From positions 1 to 20,842 of the IMG/VR virus record IMGVR_UViG_3300021962_000788: 20,842 nucleotides of DNA; one strand, 5' to 3'. Below the pieces are notes generated by a model, which did no database searches, was not told the origin of the DNA, and worked only from the letters and a program-made list of their open reading frames with translations. Origin of the DNA: a virus. The position numbers were made by a program, and so were the translations under genes. This document shows, one piece after another, positions 6,979 to 13,943 of the stretch. Position 1 is the stretch's first letter. Each line of letters starts with the position of its first letter.

Positions 6979-8007
6979 ATGAAAACAAAAATTAGTTATG
7001 TAACAGAATTACCAGTTACAGTTGGAGGACCTTTAATTTATTTCTTCCCAGAATCTAAGGAAGAATTAACTCAAACTTACACAGTATCATTTTATGATAA
7101 TGAAAAATTAATTAGTAAAACAGAAATTTTACCTGATAAACCTTTAACAGGAAATAGACAATGGTTTACTGAATGGAAAATACTTATAAATGATCAAAAC
7201 GGAAATATAATTGATTATAGTGAATTTAACGCTAAAGATAAGGTTGTATTTATAAAGTGTGATTCTTGGGGAATAGGTGACACATTAGCTTGGATACCAT
7301 ATTTTGAAGAATTTAGAAAAAAACATGAATGTAAGTTAATAGTTTCTACTTTTTATAATGAGTTATTTATTAATGCTTATCAAGAAATAATGTTTGTAAA
7401 ACCAAATATTAAAATTTGGAATGTTTACTCTCAATATTATGTTGGTACTCAATCTGATATTAATACAATATATGCTCCTTCAAATCATTTAAATAAACCA
7501 TTACAAAAAGTAGCTACTGATATTTTAGGCTTAGAATATAAAGTAATTAGACCTAATATTGGTATGCCCGATTCTCCAAAACAAAAGAAAATTACATTAA
7601 GTGAATTTACTTCAGGTAAAGATAAAGATTGGGGTACAACAGAAGAATGGCAACAAATTGTAGATTTATTTGTTGAAAAAGGATATGAAGTAGTTGTTAT
7701 ATCAAAGGAACCAACTCAATTAAAAAATATAACAGATAAAACAGGTGATATATCTTTAGATCAAAGAGCCATAGAAATAGCCACTTCAGAATATCATATT
7801 GGATCTTCAACAGGATTATCATGGTTAGCATGGGCTTGTGACACAGAAGTATTTTTAATTTCTGACTTTACCCCTCCATATCATGAATTTCCATGTTATA
7901 GAATATTTAACATAGAAAATCCAGCTGAACAAGTTTTAAGTTCTAAATCAGAACATCCAACTTCTATAAATTATGTTATAGAAGAGATTAAAAAAGTGTT
8001 AAAATAA
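6979..8007 (+). CDS. Glycosyltransferase of the autotransporter heptosyltransferase (TibC/BAHT-like, GT9-type) family
   Basis: A 342-residue putative protein glycosyltransferase. Known TibC/Aah relatives transfer heptose from ADP-heptose to Ser residues of autotransporter adhesins. Residues 1-85 form a beta-rich N-terminal domain typical of the family (RQWFTEWKILIND at 60-72). The first Rossmann domain starts VVFIKCDSWGIGDTLAW, with the GIGD loop at 98-101, followed by IPYFEEF, HECKLIVSTF and FVKPN. The second domain has ITLSEFTSGKDKDWG (205-219) and the donor-site motif SSTGLSWLAWA (276-286), then ISDFTPPYHEFPCYRIFN. Only four Cys are present (94, 118, 287, 306), and the cysteine-rich iron-binding tail I expect in BAHT enzymes is missing. 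There is no signal peptide, so it acts in the cytoplasm. It lies in the fibre operon, 4 bases after the previous gene; modification of the fibre is the natural inference. The sugar donor is unknown. Confidence 0.85.
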   Translation: MKTKISYVTELPVTVGGPLIYFFPESKEELTQTYTVSFYDNEKLISKTEILPDKPLTGNRQWFTEWKILINDQNGNIIDYSEFNAKDKVVFIKCDSWGIGDTLAWIPYFEEFRKKHECKLIVSTFYNELFINAYQEIMFVKPNIKIWNVYSQYYVGTQSDINTIYAPSNHLNKPLQKVATDILGLEYKVIRPNIGMPDSPKQKKITLSEFTSGKDKDWGTTEEWQQIVDLFVEKGYEVVVISKEPTQLKNITDKTGDISLDQRAIEIATSEYHIGSSTGLSWLAWACDTEVFLISDFTPPYHEFPCYRIFNIENPAEQVLSSKSEHPTSINYVIEEIKKVLK

Positions 8008-8020
8008 TTATTCTTTTATA

Positions 8021-8028
8021 TATTTATA
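8021..8028 (+). promoter_or_regulatory. Putative late promoter element of the gp26-like gene
   Basis: TATTTATA within TATATATTTATATAC, 16 bases before the ATG at 8045. It begins a new unit after the glycosyltransferase. The surrounding TA-rich run makes the exact register less certain than for the other copies. Confidence 0.4.
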
Positions 8029-8044
8029 TACAAATACATTTGTT

Positions 8045-8809
8045 ATGTCAGAAAATAAATTTAAGTTTCCAACAGAAGTTGTAGAACTTCCATCAAAAGG
8101 TTTACCTTATCCAGAATCATCTCCATTATCTAGTGGTAAAGTTGAAATGAAGTACATGTCTGCTCGTGAAGAAGACATTTTAACTAATATGAACTTTATC
8201 AGACAAGGTGTTGTAATTGATAAATTGTTACAGTCTATGATTGTATCAGAAATTGATTATAATGAATTATTAATTGGAGATAAAAATGCTTTATTAATTG
8301 CTTCACGTATTTTAGGTTATGGTAAAGATTATGACTTTGAAATAATGGATGATTACGGACAAAAAATTAGAACATCAGTTGATTTAACTAGTTTTGATTC
8401 TAAACCAGTTGATGAATCATTATTTTCAAAAGGTAAAAATGAATTCGCTTTAAATTTACCTATATCTAAAGTAACTATTACTTTTAAGTTATTAACTCAT
8501 GCTGATGAGAAAAAAATTGACCAAGAAATTAAAGGTTTAACTAAAGTTAATCCTAATGGTTCATATGATATAACAACACGTTTAAAACACACTATAACAT
8601 CTGTTAATGGTAGTAAAGAACAAGATGACATCAGAACGTTTGTAGATAATATGATGGTTAAAGACGCGCGTTTCTTACGTGAATATATAGCTAAAATCAC
8701 TCCTGATCTAGATTTAAATTTTAGTTATATAGATTCAAAAGGTGGTGTTGTGGAGGGCATCACATTACCTATGGGTACTAGCTTTTTTTGGCCTGACTCC
8801 GGAGTATAA
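8045..8809 (+). CDS. T4 gp26-like baseplate hub / tail assembly protein
   Basis: A 254-residue protein of the T4 baseplate-protein family, which I associate with gp26 (the number is from memory). Conserved blocks are VELPSKGLPYP (13-23), MSAREEDILT (38-47) and LLIGDKNALLIASRILGYG (75-93). The last part, ITLPMGTSFFWPDSGV, keeps the FFWPD ending I recall from such proteins. There is no transmembrane segment. In this phage it lies directly upstream of the tape measure, the position of tail assembly chaperones in long-tailed phages. A run of seven T at 8783-8789, near its end, overlaps a second open frame, so a fraction of ribosomes may shift and make a longer product of about 334 residues. It could act in hub assembly or as a chaperone for the tape measure. 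The family is fairly sure, the precise role less so. Confidence 0.8.
   Translation: MSENKFKFPTEVVELPSKGLPYPESSPLSSGKVEMKYMSAREEDILTNMNFIRQGVVIDKLLQSMIVSEIDYNELLIGDKNALLIASRILGYGKDYDFEIMDDYGQKIRTSVDLTSFDSKPVDESLFSKGKNEFALNLPISKVTITFKLLTHADEKKIDQEIKGLTKVNPNGSYDITTRLKHTITSVNGSKEQDDIRTFVDNMMVKDARFLREYIAKITPDLDLNFSYIDSKGGVVEGITLPMGTSFFWPDSGV
8783..8789 (+). other. Candidate programmed ribosomal frameshift site (T7 run)
   Basis: Seven T (AGC TTT TTT TGG in the upstream frame) lie eight codons before the stop of the gp26-like gene. A +1 or -2 shift here enters the frame GGC CTG ACT CCG GAG TAT, which stays open to 9050. The shifted frame gives sensible coding residues (GLTPEYKAVYMTEVHDLVYH) upstream of the first ATG. 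Lambda G/GT (-1) and Mu (-2) use comparable shifts just before the tape measure gene. Not proven. Confidence 0.45.
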
Positions 8810-8819
8810 AGCTGTTTAC

Positions 8820-9050
8820 ATGACTGAAGTCCATGATTTAGTTTATCATGGAGGTGGTGGTTTTTTATGGAGTGAAGTATATGATATGCCTATCACAACT
8901 AGAAGATTTCATATAAGAAAAATAAATGAATTCAATGAAAAACAACAAGAAGAATATGATAAAGCAAATGGTAAAAACCAAAAACTAACCCTACCAACAA
9001 AAAATCCAGTATTTCAACCCGATATAACAACAAGGGCGTCTAAAAAATAG
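8820..9050 (+). CDS. Tail assembly chaperone-like C-terminal frame, probably a frameshift extension of the gp26-like gene
   Basis: Read from its first ATG this is a 76-residue protein; read as a frameshift extension from 8790 it is an 86-residue tail on the preceding protein. The core GGGGFLWSEVYDMPITTRRF followed by HIRKINEFNEKQQEEYDKANG is helical and charged, as in tape-measure chaperone extensions. The last residues (TTRASKK) are encoded within a hairpin that contains the stop codon. An upstream GTG at 8742 is unlikely as a start because it would overlap the conserved end of the previous gene. The ATG at 8820 has no A-rich leader, unlike most starts here, which favours frameshift expression. 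Independent initiation by reinitiation 10 bases after the previous stop remains possible. Confidence 0.65.
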   Translation: MTEVHDLVYHGGGGFLWSEVYDMPITTRRFHIRKINEFNEKQQEEYDKANGKNQKLTLPTKNPVFQPDITTRASKK

Positions 9051-9058
9051 ACGCCTTT
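9032..9058 (+). terminator. Hairpin terminator containing a stop codon
   Basis: AAGGGCGTCTA pairs with TAGACGCCTTT (11 bp with one G-U pair) around an AAAAA loop. The TAG stop at 9048-9050 forms the start of the right arm. The T run after the stem is short (TTT), so it may be a weak or bidirectional terminator. The tape measure's TATTTATA box follows directly. Confidence 0.65.
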
Positions 9059-9060
9059 AA

Positions 9061-9068
9061 TATTTATA
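9061..9068 (+). promoter_or_regulatory. Putative late promoter element of the tape measure gene
   Basis: AATATTTATAC ends 5 bases before the ATG at 9074 and lies directly after the hairpin at 9032-9058. With T4 late spacing the first transcribed base would be the A of the ATG, giving a leaderless message. Confidence 0.45.
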
Positions 9069-9073
9069 CATAA

Positions 9074-11422
9074 ATGGCTACAGGTAATCCACCAAATAAT
9101 CCACCAACCCAAAACCAAATTAATCAGGCTAATACTGACTATCAAACTCAGGTAAATTTAATACAGTCTGTTTATGATCAAGCTCAAAAAGTTCAAGAAT
9201 CTTTAAAAGAACAATTAGCTACTATAAAAGAAATTAACAAAGAAGGTGGTAACCAATTTATATTAGCTGATAAATTAAGAGAAGCTGAAGAAGATTTACT
9301 AAAAACAAAACAAAAAGTAACCAATCTAACAAATGATCTATCAGCCACAGCTAGAGGTGCTGCTTTAGAAGATAAAATTATTCAAGGTTTTAAAGCCAAA
9401 GAAAAACTATCAGCTCGATTAACAGAATTAAGACAAAAAGAAGTAGCTTTAACTGAAGCTAATAGAAGAATTAACCAAGGTGATACTAGTGCTATAGCTG
9501 ATCAAACTAGATTAATATCTGAAATAGCAGCTAAAAAACAAACTATAACTGATGAAGAGAAAAAAGTATCTGATCTAACAGATATAATAACAAGAGATCA
9601 AGAAGTTATAGCTAGAGCTTATGGTAAACAGGAAGCAGCTTTAGCTGCTCAATTAATAGCTGCTTTACAACAAAAAGAAGTTGATAAAAACTTAGTTCAA
9701 AACTTAAAATCTAAATTAAAATTTGCTCAAGCTAATAATGATGTAAATAAAGACTATCTTGAATATCTTAAAGAACAATTAAAAGTAACTGACAAACAAA
9801 AAGAAAAATTAAAAGAAATTGGTGGAACTTTAAAAGTTAATGAGTTTATAACAGCTGCTTCATTAGCTGGTATAATTAAAGCTTTATTTGATTTAGACCA
9901 AATCACAACTGATTTTGGTAGAAATTTAGGTATATCTAGAGAACAAGCTACTAAAGTCACAGATGTTTTCCAAGCTTTACAATTTAATGCTTCAAATTTA
10001 AATTCAAATTTAAATGCTTCTTTAGCTACTATAAAAAACTCAATTGAAGCTAATAACCAGTTAAATGAATCATTAGGTACAGGAACTGTATTCACAGATA
10101 AACAAGTATTTGATCAAATATTTTTAACAAAACAATTAGGTTTACAAAATGCTGAAGCAGCTAATTTATTAAAATTAGGTTTATTAAATGAAAAATCAAC
10201 TGATCAAGTCACAACTGATATAGCAGATCAAGTTGTTCAATTAAGACAAGAAACAGGTATTATGCTTAACTTTAGAAAAGTACTTTCTGAAGTGGCTAAA
10301 GTATCTGGTCAATTAGCGGCTCAATATAAAAACAATCCTAAATTATTGGCTCAAGCTGTTATACAAGCTCAAAAATTAGGTTTAACTTTATCTGATACTA
10401 CTAAAATAACTGACTCATTATTAAATTTTGAATCATCTATTGAAAATGAGTTAAAAGCAGAATTACTTTTAGGCAAACAATTAAATTTTGAAAAAGCTAG
10501 AGCTTTAGCTTTACAAGGTGATAGTGCGGCAGCAGCAGCTGAATTAATTCAACAAACTGGTGGATTAGCTGCTTTTCAAGATTTAAATGTTATTCAACAA
10601 AGAGCATTAGCTGATTCTGTTGGATTAACAGCTGATGAAATGGCTAATGCTTTAAAACAACAAAAATTATTACAAGAAACTGGATTTGGAACATTTGAAC
10701 AATTTAAAGCTCAAGCTGATCAAATAAAAGATGTTAATGCTCAAAAAGCATTTTTTGCTCAAGTAGCTAATACTGAAAATGGTAAACAATTAGTTGCCCA
10801 ATACCAGTCACTATCATTACAAGAAAAATTTAATGCTTTATTAGATTCATTTAAACAAACCTTATCTAAAATTGTAGAAGGACCTTTAGGAGCATTTTTG
10901 CATGGTCTTACAAATTTATTAACTAACGCTACAGCCTTAAAAACAATTTTTTATGGTTTAACAGCTATAATAGGTTTTCAATTAGCTTCTGGTATTACAA
11001 AAGCTATACAAGGTACAGTTACTTTTATTAGATTAGCTAAAGCGGCTGCCGCTGCTGAAAAATCAAAAGCTGTAGCTTCTGCTTTTAGTGGATTTTTAGC
11101 TAATCCAGCAGCGGCTGCTGTTGGTGTTGCTGGTGCTATTGGAGCTGTAGCTCTTATGTCTTCTTATATGCCTGATATAGAAGGTGGAGGAGGAGGAGGT
11201 GGATTATCAGTTGGTGCCCCATCAGGTGGTGGAATAAATACTGCTAATATGAATAGTAGTAATGGTTCTGAACAAATAAAAAAATTAGATGAAATTAAAG
11301 AAGCTCTTAGAGAAAAAAATCTTCAACCAATCCAAGTAGAGAATAAAATAGTTTATGGTAGTGGTGAAACAAGAAACTTAAATACTAATATAGCACAAGC
11401 TACACCAAAAATTTACAGATAA
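9074..11422 (+). CDS. Tail tape measure protein
   Basis: A 782-residue protein that probably sets tail length and occupies the tube lumen until DNA ejection. Residues about 15-250 are almost entirely helical and rich in Lys, Glu, Gln and Leu, with coiled-coil character. A mixed helical central region follows. Two hydrophobic segments lie near the C-terminus: about 619-645 (ALKTIFYGLTAIIGFQLASG) and about 674-699 (PAAAAVGVAGAIGAVALM), typical of tape measures that insert into the inner membrane. A Gly-rich linker (GGGGGGGG near 705) and a short charged tail follow. It is the longest helical protein of the tail cluster and lies directly after the chaperone-like genes. The match is by architecture rather than by a diagnostic motif. 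Arg codons are almost all AGA, unlike the tube gene. Confidence 0.85.
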   Translation: MATGNPPNNPPTQNQINQANTDYQTQVNLIQSVYDQAQKVQESLKEQLATIKEINKEGGNQFILADKLREAEEDLLKTKQKVTNLTNDLSATARGAALEDKIIQGFKAKEKLSARLTELRQKEVALTEANRRINQGDTSAIADQTRLISEIAAKKQTITDEEKKVSDLTDIITRDQEVIARAYGKQEAALAAQLIAALQQKEVDKNLVQNLKSKLKFAQANNDVNKDYLEYLKEQLKVTDKQKEKLKEIGGTLKVNEFITAASLAGIIKALFDLDQITTDFGRNLGISREQATKVTDVFQALQFNASNLNSNLNASLATIKNSIEANNQLNESLGTGTVFTDKQVFDQIFLTKQLGLQNAEAANLLKLGLLNEKSTDQVTTDIADQVVQLRQETGIMLNFRKVLSEVAKVSGQLAAQYKNNPKLLAQAVIQAQKLGLTLSDTTKITDSLLNFESSIENELKAELLLGKQLNFEKARALALQGDSAAAAAELIQQTGGLAAFQDLNVIQQRALADSVGLTADEMANALKQQKLLQETGFGTFEQFKAQADQIKDVNAQKAFFAQVANTENGKQLVAQYQSLSLQEKFNALLDSFKQTLSKIVEGPLGAFLHGLTNLLTNATALKTIFYGLTAIIGFQLASGITKAIQGTVTFIRLAKAAAAAEKSKAVASAFSGFLANPAAAAVGVAGAIGAVALMSSYMPDIEGGGGGGGLSVGAPSGGGINTANMNSSNGSEQIKKLDEIKEALREKNLQPIQVENKIVYGSGETRNLNTNIAQATPKIYR

Positions 11423-11425
11423 ACA

Positions 11426-11433
11426 TATTTATA
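11426..11433 (+). promoter_or_regulatory. Putative late promoter element of the baseplate gene cluster
   Basis: CATATTTATAAC begins 4 bases after the tape measure stop codon and ends 13 bases before the ATG at 11447. The leader that follows (AACAAAATATAACC) is nearly the same as that of the tail tube gene, including the final ATAACC before ATGCCA. It probably drives the closely packed genes 11447-18148, since no other strong copy of the box precedes them. Confidence 0.5.
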
Positions 11434-11446
11434 ACAAAATATAACC

Positions 11447-11782
11447 ATGCCAATCATTGATCAATTAACCGGACCAACCCCAAAAAATTTAAGCTTACAA
11501 GGAGCCCCAGGTCTTTCTTTTGAAAACGAAGGTCAAAGAACAACTTCTCCAATTCAAGCTTTAGCTTCTAATGGTGGGGCTTTATTACTATCACAAGATT
11601 TAATCTCAGGTAGAATTTCAAATCAAATTCCATTTACTCCTTACACAGCAGGACCTTCTAAAGATCCAATTTCTTTACCTAATGGTCTTGAAGGCTTACC
11701 ATTCTACCCAGCTATTGGTGGTGTAAAAGCTAATGGACAAAATACATATAAAGATTTAGGACCTATTGACGGTAGATATTAA
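11447..11782 (+). CDS. Small virion or baseplate protein, function unknown
   Basis: A 111-residue protein rich in Gly, Pro, Ser and Leu with little predicted helix (LSLQGAPGLSFENEGQ, PFYPAIGGVKANGQNTYKDLGPIDGRY). It has no cysteine, signal peptide or membrane segment. Its stop codon overlaps the next ATG (TAATG), implying translational coupling to the 614-residue baseplate protein. The next protein also begins with Gly/Pro/Tyr-rich extended sequence, so the two may interact or be parts of one ancestral protein. I do not recognise the family. It is first in the baseplate cluster and has a good late-promoter-like leader, so expression as a structural or assembly protein is likely. Confidence 0.72.
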   Translation: MPIIDQLTGPTPKNLSLQGAPGLSFENEGQRTTSPIQALASNGGALLLSQDLISGRISNQIPFTPYTAGPSKDPISLPNGLEGLPFYPAIGGVKANGQNTYKDLGPIDGRY

Positions 11783-13626
11783 TGCCTTTTTTAAGTGACT
11801 TAGCCAACGGTGTAGACTCATTTCCATATTATTACGGTGGACTAGGGAACTTTACTCAAAAATCAATACCTTATGATGGTGATATTCCAGGATATGGATA
11901 TAGTGGTCAACCCTATGTACAAGTAGGTATTAACCCAGATTTACAATTTCAACCATATGGTGGAGATAATCTTATTAGAGGAGGTTTATTAAATACAGGT
12001 TTAGCTATAGCTAGAGATGAGGTCAGGTTAGCTAAATTTTTAGGTGATATTCAAATAGGTCAAAGAGGACCTTACTACAATATTGATGGTCCTTTATTTT
12101 TATTAAAACAAATAGGTTTACAAAGATCAAATCCTCAATTTGAAATAATTGGAACAGCTAATGATAATAAACCTACTGCTCCAAGAACATATAATAGAGA
12201 ATATAATATTCTTGATGTTTTAATTAATGCTGCTTCATCTCCATTTGGTTTTCATTTTGATCAAAATGGATTAATTACTGGACAAAAATCATATGCTGGT
12301 AATTATCAAACAGGAGAATCAGGTATAGCAGCTGAAAACATGACTCTTTTTAGTGGTACTAATGGTATTCAAGATTTTAAAGCTAATAGATTAGTAACAT
12401 ATTTTACTACAATGGCTTCTAAACCAGATGATTATCTTTTAAGATCTCAATTTGGTGGTTCAGATTCTGTTTATGGTTTAGGTAAAACAGAGATTTCTAG
12501 AGTAAGAAACACAGGTCCTTTAAATGATGCTACAACTGATAAAAGATTAAATAAATTTTTTAGTTACACACAACTATCTAATTTTACATCTAATTATAAT
12601 ATTAAATTTAACCAACAAAGACTTACCAAAAGTATATTTTCAGGATCTAATTTTAATTCTGATTTTCAAGACTTTAGAGCTAATCAAGATAATTCTCCCT
12701 ACCAAGCTCCAACATATCCTTATTTTAATATTGAAAATAGATTAGGTACATCAACAAATGTTAATCCATCATATAAAGTTTTAGATCCATCTAAAGGAAG
12801 TTATAGTTTTCAAAATAATACAGGTAAAATAGATTCTATTAATACTATTAAAATAACATCAGCACAAACTTTTTATAATGCTTCTGTTGGTGGTAAATTA
12901 TTAGCAGCTGAATCAGCTAGTTTATTTCAAATAGAAGCAGAAGATAAAAACAAACTATCAGGTTATTTTGCTCGTGATATAATTAAATTTAGAATTGAAG
13001 TAAATAACAATGATAAACCAGGTGTAGCAAATAATGAAGTATTAGCTTTTAGAGCTTATATTGAAAGTATGGATGATGATTTTGATGCTAAATGGAATGA
13101 ATATAGATATATGGGTAGAGGTGAACCTTTTTATATATATGAAGGTTATGATAGAGATATTTCATTATCATTTATTATATATGCTCATACTGCTCAAGAA
13201 ATGGCTCCATTATATAATAAACTAAATTATTTAATGTCCTCATTAACACCTGATTATAGTAGTCAGTTATTAATGCGTGGTAATTACCATTATTTAACAG
13301 TAGGTGATTATGTTTATAGACAACCAGGTGTTATAACGTCTTTACGTTTATCTAACTTTTTTGACCACAATTGGGAAATAGCTGTTAATGAACCAGATGA
13401 TACATTATCAACTGATTATCAACAATATGAATTACCTAAATATTTAAAAGTAGGTCTTACATTTAAACCAATTCATACTTTCTTACCAAGAAGAAATACT
13501 ATTGGAAATTACACAGCTCCATTTATTACTCCTGATATTAAAGCTTACCAATATGGAGCTATAGATAAAACTATAGATAATAAAAAGGTACAAAGTAATA
13601 AATATTTACCAATAAATAGAAATTAA
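11782..13626 (+). CDS. Baseplate protein, putative tail-tube junction (gp48/gp54-like)
   Basis: A 614-residue protein. The N-terminal 350 residues are Gly/Asn/Tyr-rich and unfamiliar. The C-terminal part, from about 390, has a tube-like domain pattern: FRIEVNNN, LAFRAYIESMDDDFDAKWNE, YRYMGRGEPFYIYEGYDRD, ISLSFIIYAHTAQEM, APLYNKLNYLMSSLTPDY, then LPKYLKVGLTFKPIHTF near the end. The W-x-E-Y-x-Y-M-G-R pattern followed by an IYEGYDRDISLSF strand resembles T4 gp48/gp54, the proteins that start tube polymerisation on the baseplate. It is translationally coupled to the gene before it and lies 7 bases before a LysM baseplate gene. The assignment comes from motif memory and context, and another baseplate role is possible. 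Confidence 0.7.
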   Translation: MPFLSDLANGVDSFPYYYGGLGNFTQKSIPYDGDIPGYGYSGQPYVQVGINPDLQFQPYGGDNLIRGGLLNTGLAIARDEVRLAKFLGDIQIGQRGPYYNIDGPLFLLKQIGLQRSNPQFEIIGTANDNKPTAPRTYNREYNILDVLINAASSPFGFHFDQNGLITGQKSYAGNYQTGESGIAAENMTLFSGTNGIQDFKANRLVTYFTTMASKPDDYLLRSQFGGSDSVYGLGKTEISRVRNTGPLNDATTDKRLNKFFSYTQLSNFTSNYNIKFNQQRLTKSIFSGSNFNSDFQDFRANQDNSPYQAPTYPYFNIENRLGTSTNVNPSYKVLDPSKGSYSFQNNTGKIDSINTIKITSAQTFYNASVGGKLLAAESASLFQIEAEDKNKLSGYFARDIIKFRIEVNNNDKPGVANNEVLAFRAYIESMDDDFDAKWNEYRYMGRGEPFYIYEGYDRDISLSFIIYAHTAQEMAPLYNKLNYLMSSLTPDYSSQLLMRGNYHYLTVGDYVYRQPGVITSLRLSNFFDHNWEIAVNEPDDTLSTDYQQYELPKYLKVGLTFKPIHTFLPRRNTIGNYTAPFITPDIKAYQYGAIDKTIDNKKVQSNKYLPINRN

Positions 13627-13633
13627 CCAACAA

Positions 13634-13933
13634 TTGAATCGTTATCAAGATATACAGCAATTAAAAACAAATAGAGGTAAGAGATATTATACAACAACAA
13701 GATATCCTGATATACCTTTATCTGATGATGATTTATATATTATCACTATGAGAGGTGATAGACTAGATAATTTAGCTTATCAATTTTATGGAGATTCTAC
13801 ATTATGGTGGGTATTACAAATAGCTAATCCAAACACAAATAAAGATTCATTGTATCCTAATTTAGGTATACAATTTAGAATTCCTACTGATATAAATGCT
13901 ATATTAGATGAATATGAAAGAATAAATTCTTAA
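13634..13933 (+). CDS. 53: LysM-domain baseplate wedge protein (T4 gp53-like)
   Basis: A 99-residue protein whose core, residues 34-84, is LysM-like: YIITMRGDRLDNLAYQFYGD, then STLWWVLQIANPN and a C-terminal IQFRIPTD. The order RGDRLDxLAxxxYGDxxLWWVLxxAN matches the LysM part of T4 gp53, which clamps the inner baseplate. At 99 residues it is about half the length of T4 gp53. I place the start at TTG 13634, because no ATG occurs before the domain and the sequence after the TTG (NRYQDIQQLKTNRGKRYY) reads as coding. The next ATG, at about 13748, would cut into the domain. It lies 7 bases after the junction protein and 10 bases before the hub-like gene, in a compact baseplate operon. Confidence 0.8.
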   Translation: MNRYQDIQQLKTNRGKRYYTTTRYPDIPLSDDDLYIITMRGDRLDNLAYQFYGDSTLWWVLQIANPNTNKDSLYPNLGIQFRIPTDINAILDEYERINS

Positions 13934-13943
13934 AAATAAAGTT

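Noticed and set aside
8497-8700. Open frame of 67 codons on the - strand
   Set aside because: Antisense shadow of the gp26-like gene with no start context.
9754-10095. Open frame of 113 codons on the - strand
   Set aside because: Antisense to the tape measure gene; its Phe/Ser/Asn-rich translation is what Lys/Glu/Leu-rich helical codons give on the other strand.
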